Assembly (NCBI GenBank): GCA_045119215.1
Contig: JBGVDD010000068.1
Coordinates: forward strand, 1 to 26,360
Origin: RUG11237 sp045119215
Lineage (GTDB): Bacteria > Bacillota > Clostridia > Lachnospirales > Lachnospiraceae
Length of the DNA stretch: 26,360 bases
Reading direction: 5' to 3'
Below the pieces are notes generated by a model. It had not been told where the DNA came from. It saw only the letters and a list, made by a program, of their open reading frames with translations, and made no database searches. This document shows, in pieces, positions 22,650-26,360 of this stretch. The first letter of the stretch is position 1, and each line of letters opens with the position of its first letter. A program made the position numbers and the translations under genes.

Positions 22650-22985
22650 ATGGAAACAACCAGACAAAATAAAGTTTGTCGCTTGATTCAGAAAGAGTTA
22701 AGCGAGATATTTCTTCTTCAGACAAAGTCTATGAATGGTGTTCTTGTTTCGGTAAGTACTGTTCGTATTAGTCCCGACATGAGCATTGTTCGTGCTTATT
22801 TAAGTGTTTTCCCTTCTGGTAAAGCCGATGAAATTGTGAAGAATATCAATAATAATTCAAAAGCAATCCGATTCGAGTTGGGTAATCGTGTACGTCATCA
22901 GTTGCGCATTATTCCAGAATTGAAGTTCTTTGTAGACGATTCGTTGGATTACGTGGAAAGAATAGACGAACTGTTGAAAAAGTAA
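22650..22985 (+). CDS. rbfA: Ribosome-binding factor A
   Basis: The protein has 111 residues and binds the 30S subunit to mature the 16S 5' region. It has a KH-type fold with METTRQNKVCRLIQKELSEIF at the start, VLVSVSTVRISPDMSIVRAYLSVFP in the middle and VRHQLRIIPELKFFVDDSLDY near the end, all family hallmarks. It lies in the Bacteroidetes operon between the methyltransferase and the permease, with gaps of less than 10 bases. Confidence 0.95.
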   Translation: METTRQNKVCRLIQKELSEIFLLQTKSMNGVLVSVSTVRISPDMSIVRAYLSVFPSGKADEIVKNINNNSKAIRFELGNRVRHQLRIIPELKFFVDDSLDYVERIDELLKK

Positions 22986-22991
22986 ATTCGA

Positions 22992-24233
22992 GTGAATTTC
23001 TCCTTTTATATTGCAAGGCGATATCTTTTTTCCAAGAAATCACATAATGCCATAAATGTGATTTCAGGTATATCAGTGTGCGGTGTAGCATTAGCTACAT
23101 TGGCATTGGTATGTACCTTATCTGTTTTTAATGGTTTTCAGGAACTGGTTACCCAATTCTTTACAGCTTTTGATCCTGAACTAAAAATAACGACTTTAGA
23201 TGGGAAAGTTTTTGATTCTCAAGACGAACGAATTCTGTCTTTGAAACAAATTCCGGAAATAGAAGTCTTTTCAGAATCCTTGGAAGATAACGCCATGGTG
23301 CAATATAAAGATAGACAAGCCATGGTGGTGGTTAAAGGAGTAGAAGATAATTTCTATCAATTAACAGCCATCGATAGTATTTTATACGGACGTGGGAGCA
23401 AGACTCTGCATGATGAAGTCGCTGATTATGCTATACCAGGCGTAGAATTGATTTCAGTTTTAGGTACAGGCATCCGCTTTCTCGATCCTTTAGAAGTATA
23501 TGTTCCTAAAAAGGGTGCAAAGATAAATCTGGCTAATCCTGCTTCAAGTTTACAATCTTCTTTCTTGCATTCTTCAGGCTTGATTTTTGCCGTTAACCAA
23601 CAAAAGTACGATGCTTCGTATATATTGACATCCTTGTCTTTTGCCAGAAAACTTTTTCAGTACGATACTGAAGTAAGCTCCATCGAACTTAAATTACGTG
23701 AAGGGAGCAAAATTTCCGAAGTCAAGAAGAAGTTATCCGATATATTGGGTGATAGCTTTAGCATTCAGGATCGGTATGAACAACAAGCCGATACGTTTCG
23801 TATTATGGAGATAGAGAAACTCATCTCTTATGTGTTTTTGAGCTTTATCTTATTGGTAGCATGCTTTAATGTTGTTGGCACATTGTCCATGCTGATACTT
23901 GATAAACGAAATGATGTTGTTACATTACGCAACTTGGGAGCAAACGATAGAGTAATCTCGCGTATATTTCTTTTCGAAGGCTGTCTGATATCTTTCTTTG
24001 GCTCCTTGTTTGGTGTTGTTTTAGGATTGGTGCTATGTTTAATTCAGCAGGAGTTTGGTGTTATAACTTTAGGTAGTGGGGCTTCATCCGGTGCTTTTGT
24101 TGTGGATGCTTATCCCGTTAGTGTACATTGGCAGGATGTACTTTTAATCTTGTTGACTGTACTAGTAATTGCCTTTCTATCTGTCTTTTATCCTGTCCGT
24201 TATTTTAACCGTAGATTATTGATTAAAGAATAG
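22992..24233 (+). CDS. LolC/LolE-type FtsX-family permease
   Basis: Inner-membrane protein of 413 residues with a GTG start. It has an N-terminal membrane segment (about 20-48, after FYIARRYLFSKKSHNAINVISG), a large periplasmic domain (about 50-270), and three C-terminal membrane segments (about 275-300, 318-345, 378-405). This is the FtsX/MacB-type arrangement of lipoprotein-release permeases, which work with an ATPase like LolD to pass lipoproteins towards the outer membrane. No ATPase gene lies next to it. Bacteroidetes often carry this permease after rbfA. Role in lipoprotein export is inferred from the family. Confidence 0.87.
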   Translation: MNFSFYIARRYLFSKKSHNAINVISGISVCGVALATLALVCTLSVFNGFQELVTQFFTAFDPELKITTLDGKVFDSQDERILSLKQIPEIEVFSESLEDNAMVQYKDRQAMVVVKGVEDNFYQLTAIDSILYGRGSKTLHDEVADYAIPGVELISVLGTGIRFLDPLEVYVPKKGAKINLANPASSLQSSFLHSSGLIFAVNQQKYDASYILTSLSFARKLFQYDTEVSSIELKLREGSKISEVKKKLSDILGDSFSIQDRYEQQADTFRIMEIEKLISYVFLSFILLVACFNVVGTLSMLILDKRNDVVTLRNLGANDRVISRIFLFEGCLISFFGSLFGVVLGLVLCLIQQEFGVITLGSGASSGAFVVDAYPVSVHWQDVLLILLTVLVIAFLSVFYPVRYFNRRLLIKE

Positions 24234-24255
24234 TTTTTGGTAATGATTTAATCTG

Positions 24256-25104
24256 CTATTCTAAAGAGATACTTTCGACTATTATGTTGTCTTGTTGTAA
24301 GAATATAGAAGCAGACTCTTCAAATTTGTTTTTGCTCTCAGTAGTCAGGAATTGGCAAGTTCCGTTTTTAGAACATCTAATATCCATTTCTGGATGTCGC
24401 GTAAGGTAGTCCTGCAAACTTTGAGCAACATACTCGCCTTGAGCTATAATGCGGATGTTTGAAGGTACAAACTGTTTAATCTTGTCCAACAAAAGTGGAT
24501 AATGGGTACATCCCAATATAATAGAATCGATTAATGGGTCTTTTTCAAGCAGATTGTTGATGTGTTTCTGAATGAAATAGTCCGCACCCATTGAACTGAA
24601 TTCGTTATTCTCTACAAGTGGAACCCACATTGGACATGCTTCGCCGGTTACTTTGATGTCAGGAAATAATTTCTTTATTTCAAGTAGGTAGGATTCAGAT
24701 TTAATGGTTCCTGTTGTAGCAAGAACACCCACATGCGAAGTCTTGGTTAATTGTCCAATACGTTCAACTGTGGGACGTATAACTCCTAAAACTCTTCGTG
24801 TTGCATCCATTGTTGGAAGGTTAATTTGTTGGATGCTTCTGAGGGCTTTCGCTGAGGCGGTATTACATGCCAGTATAACTAATGGACAACCTAACTCGAA
24901 TAATTTTTTTACCGCTTGTAGTGTGAATTCGTATACAACTTCAAAAGAGCGTGGCCCATAAGGTGTACGCGCATTGTCACCTAAATATATATAATCGTAT
25001 TCAGGCATTTGTTCGCGTATTTTTTCGAGGATAGTTAACCCTCCATAACCAGAGTCAAATACTCCGATGGCACCGCTTGTCTTTTGTATGTTGTTGAATT
25101 CCAT
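24256..25104 (-). CDS. murI: Glutamate racemase
   Basis: Converts L- to D-glutamate for peptidoglycan synthesis in the cytoplasm; 282 residues. Substrate-binding Asp17-Ser18 are in GVFDSGYGGLT, and the two catalytic cysteines are Cys80 in LACNTASA and Cys199 in LGCTHYPLL. PYGPRS is at 48-53. It lies downstream of the bamA-ompH-ompH genes on the - strand, a standard Bacteroidetes neighbourhood, but a terminator separates it from the second ompH. It converges with the permease gene, whose end is 22 bases away. Confidence 0.96.
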   Translation of the reverse strand: MEFNNIQKTSGAIGVFDSGYGGLTILEKIREQMPEYDYIYLGDNARTPYGPRSFEVVYEFTLQAVKKLFELGCPLVILACNTASAKALRSIQQINLPTMDATRRVLGVIRPTVERIGQLTKTSHVGVLATTGTIKSESYLLEIKKLFPDIKVTGEACPMWVPLVENNEFSSMGADYFIQKHINNLLEKDPLIDSIILGCTHYPLLLDKIKQFVPSNIRIIAQGEYVAQSLQDYLTRHPEMDIRCSKNGTCQFLTTESKNKFEESASIFLQQDNIIVESISLE

Positions 25105-25121
25105 CTGGCTTTTTTGTATTT

Positions 25122-25161
25122 AAAAAAACTCCTTGGTCTTACTCTGAAGGCCAAGGAGTTT
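25122..25161. terminator. Bidirectional terminator between ompH and murI
   Basis: AAACTCCTTGG pairs with CCAAGGAGTTT, extended towards the loop by CTT/AAG. T runs follow on both strands (TTTTTTT on -, TCTTTTTTTT on +). On the - strand it would end the bamA-ompH-ompH transcript before murI. Confidence 0.85.
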
Positions 25162-25180
25162 CTTTTTTTTAATTATTTTC

Positions 25181-25684
25181 TTATTGGATTCCTAACTTAG
25201 CCTTTACAGCACTAGTTACATCTGTCGACAATGTTTCGTTGACAAATGGAATTTGAGTTGCGTTCAAGTCGAAGATATATACATATCCACCATCTTGGCC
25301 TACAGCCTTAATCGCATCATCAATTTTCTTTGCGATAGGTTCCAACATAGTCATCCATGATCTTTCTAACTCTTGTTGAGCATCTTGTTGCATTTGCATA
25401 CCCTTTTGGCTCAATTCTTGCAATTCTTTTTGACGTCTTTCTTGAATGTTCTTAGGAAGGTTAGCTTGTTCTTCTTGGTAAGCAGTGAACTTCTTGTTGA
25501 ATTCTTCCTGAGCACGTTTCATTTCGTCTTCGTATTGCTTTTGCATTGTTTGAATGTCAGTCTGTGCCTTGATATAATCAGGCATAGCTACCAAAATTTC
25601 TTGAGTCTTGATGTGACCGAATTTTTGTGCGAAAACACTCATCGGAGCGATGAGCAAAAGGATTAAAGCGATTTTCTTCAACAT
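25181..25684 (-). CDS. OmpH/Skp-family periplasmic chaperone (second copy)
   Basis: Secreted protein of 167 residues. The signal peptide is MLKKIALILLLIAPMSVFA with cleavage before QKFG. A long charged coiled coil follows (about 35-125; KQYEDEMKRAQEEFNKKF, QERRQKELQELSQKG), and the C-terminal part is YIFDLNATQIPFVNETLSTDVTSAVKAKLGI, as in Skp/OmpH proteins that hold outer-membrane proteins during transit. No Shine-Dalgarno sequence is visible; the leader is A-rich. The two tandem ompH genes are clearly paralogous but differ in length and core sequence. Confidence 0.92.
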   Translation of the reverse strand: MLKKIALILLLIAPMSVFAQKFGHIKTQEILVAMPDYIKAQTDIQTMQKQYEDEMKRAQEEFNKKFTAYQEEQANLPKNIQERRQKELQELSQKGMQMQQDAQQELERSWMTMLEPIAKKIDDAIKAVGQDGGYVYIFDLNATQIPFVNETLSTDVTSAVKAKLGIQ

Positions 25685-25734
25685 AGTCTTTTTTATTTTA
25701 TTAGTTATTATTTCTTTGTTTATGGATTCGGATG

Positions 25735-25742
25735 CAAAAGTA
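25735..25742 (-). promoter_or_regulatory. Bacteroidetes-type -7 box ahead of second ompH
   Basis: On the - strand TACTTTTG matches the Bacteroidetes -7 element TAnnTTTG, about 50 bases before the ATG. A clear -33 TTTG at the expected spacing is not seen, so this is a modest call. Confidence 0.35.
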
Positions 25743-25747
25743 TAAAA

Positions 25748-26263
25748 TTAATTTGAATATCCTAGTTTTGAGAGGACTTCATTACTGATATCAATCCGTG
25801 GTGAAGCAAAAATAATGCTAGAAGCTGATGCTCTGTCAATTACTGCATCGTATCCCTTTTGTTGTGAGATCTGTTTTACTGCTTCATATATTTTATCTTG
25901 GATAGGTCCAATCAGCTCTTCTTGTTTTTGGGCTAATTCACCTTCCGGACCAAAATATTTGTTTCTCAATTCTGCAACTTCTCTTTCTTTTGCAACAATT
26001 GCTTCCTCTTTCTGTGTACGTTGCGATGCACTTAAGGAGGCAGATGCCTTCTGGTACGCCAGGTAGAGGGTTTCTGCTTCTTTAGCTTTTGCCTCTATAG
26101 TGTTTTGGTACTTTTGTGATGCGGTATTCAATACCTTGTTTGCTTCTTGGTATGCAGGAATGTTCTCCATAATGTACTCCATGTCAATGAAAGCAAACTT
26201 CTGGGCATTGGCTACAAATATACTAGCCATGCATCCTATTGCTATTAATAAAAATTTCTTCAT
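25748..26263 (-). CDS. OmpH/Skp-family periplasmic chaperone (first copy)
   Basis: Secreted protein of 171 residues. The signal peptide is MKKFLLIAIGCMASIFVANA with cleavage before QKFAFID. A coiled-coil core follows (about 45-125) and then the C-terminal KGYDAVIDRASASSIIFASPRIDISNEVLSKLGY, which is the Skp/OmpH tail. It lies directly after bamA, as in most Bacteroidetes, so it probably helps deliver outer-membrane proteins to the BAM complex. AGGAGG is present 8 bases before the ATG, unusual for the phylum. Confidence 0.92.
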   Translation of the reverse strand: MKKFLLIAIGCMASIFVANAQKFAFIDMEYIMENIPAYQEANKVLNTASQKYQNTIEAKAKEAETLYLAYQKASASLSASQRTQKEEAIVAKEREVAELRNKYFGPEGELAQKQEELIGPIQDKIYEAVKQISQQKGYDAVIDRASASSIIFASPRIDISNEVLSKLGYSN

Positions 26264-26282
26264 AATGACCTCCTATACTAGT

Positions 26283-26360
26283 TTAGAATTCTTGTCCCAG
26301 GATAAAGTGGAATTGGCTTCCGCTGTAGTCGCTTGAACCATTTACCTTATCGAAACCATA
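26283..26360 (-). CDS. bamA: C-terminal end of BamA/Omp85-like outer-membrane protein
   Basis: Only the last 25 residues are in the window. They read YGFDKVNGSSDYSGSQFHFI and end LGQEF, a terminal beta-strand with the C-terminal aromatic residue typical of outer-membrane barrels. The identity comes mainly from position, directly upstream of two ompH genes, which is the standard Bacteroidetes bamA-ompH-ompH order. Confidence 0.7.
   Translation of the reverse strand, partial: YGFDKVNGSSDYSGSQFHFILGQEF

Overview
The window reads as two unrelated genomes joined inside one gene. From base 1 to about 21.1-21.2 kb it is a low-GC Firmicute, most likely a motile gut Lachnospiraceae. Genes have strong AGGAGG-type ribosome sites, sigma-A promoters with 16-17 base spacers and U-tailed terminators, and the order tig-clpP-clpX-lon-engB is typical of the phylum. 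From about 21.2 kb to the end it is Bacteroidetes: pyk 3' half, O-methyltransferase, rbfA, a LolC/E-type permease, murI, two ompH/skp genes and the end of bamA. The join lies within pyruvate kinase at the conserved KIENQEG motif and keeps the reading frame. All 12 Arg codons before it are AGA, while 13 of 15 after it are CGN. I read this as an assembly chimera unless long reads prove otherwise.

Layout of the Firmicute part. 1-972: 3' part of an AAA-ATPase-like/PD-(D/E)XK protein. 1042-4157: three pseudaminic acid genes (pseG, pseC, pseF). 4314-4838: a coiled-coil protein made of 11-residue repeats. 4957-6150: a DUF3880/group-1-like glycosyltransferase. The pse genes and the glycosyltransferase suggest surface or flagellin glycosylation. 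6151-6734: a non-coding stretch with hairpins, a dispersed repeat and a dense cluster of DnaA boxes just upstream of the tig promoter. 6735-13121: proteostasis genes tig, clpP, clpX, lon, then the GTPase engB. 13123-15241: an AI-2E family membrane protein and a D-lactate dehydrogenase family enzyme. 15391-17790: a c-di-GMP phosphodiesterase with a degenerate GGDEF domain, convergent with a LytTR response regulator. 19060-20193: an ArsR/SmtB-type metal sensor with its own operator, followed by a HAD hydrolase. 20515 onward: pyk.

The most interesting non-gene signals are these. (1) A small palindromic mobile-element family with GTAACWGTTCAG ends: two copies are flanked by matching 7-of-8 direct repeats, and one copy supplies the stop codon and terminator of the HAD gene. 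(2) Six DnaA-box-like sites within 93 bp next to the tig promoter. (3) A run of nested hairpins at 6334-6482. I did not find a clear new multi-gene defence or biosynthetic system.
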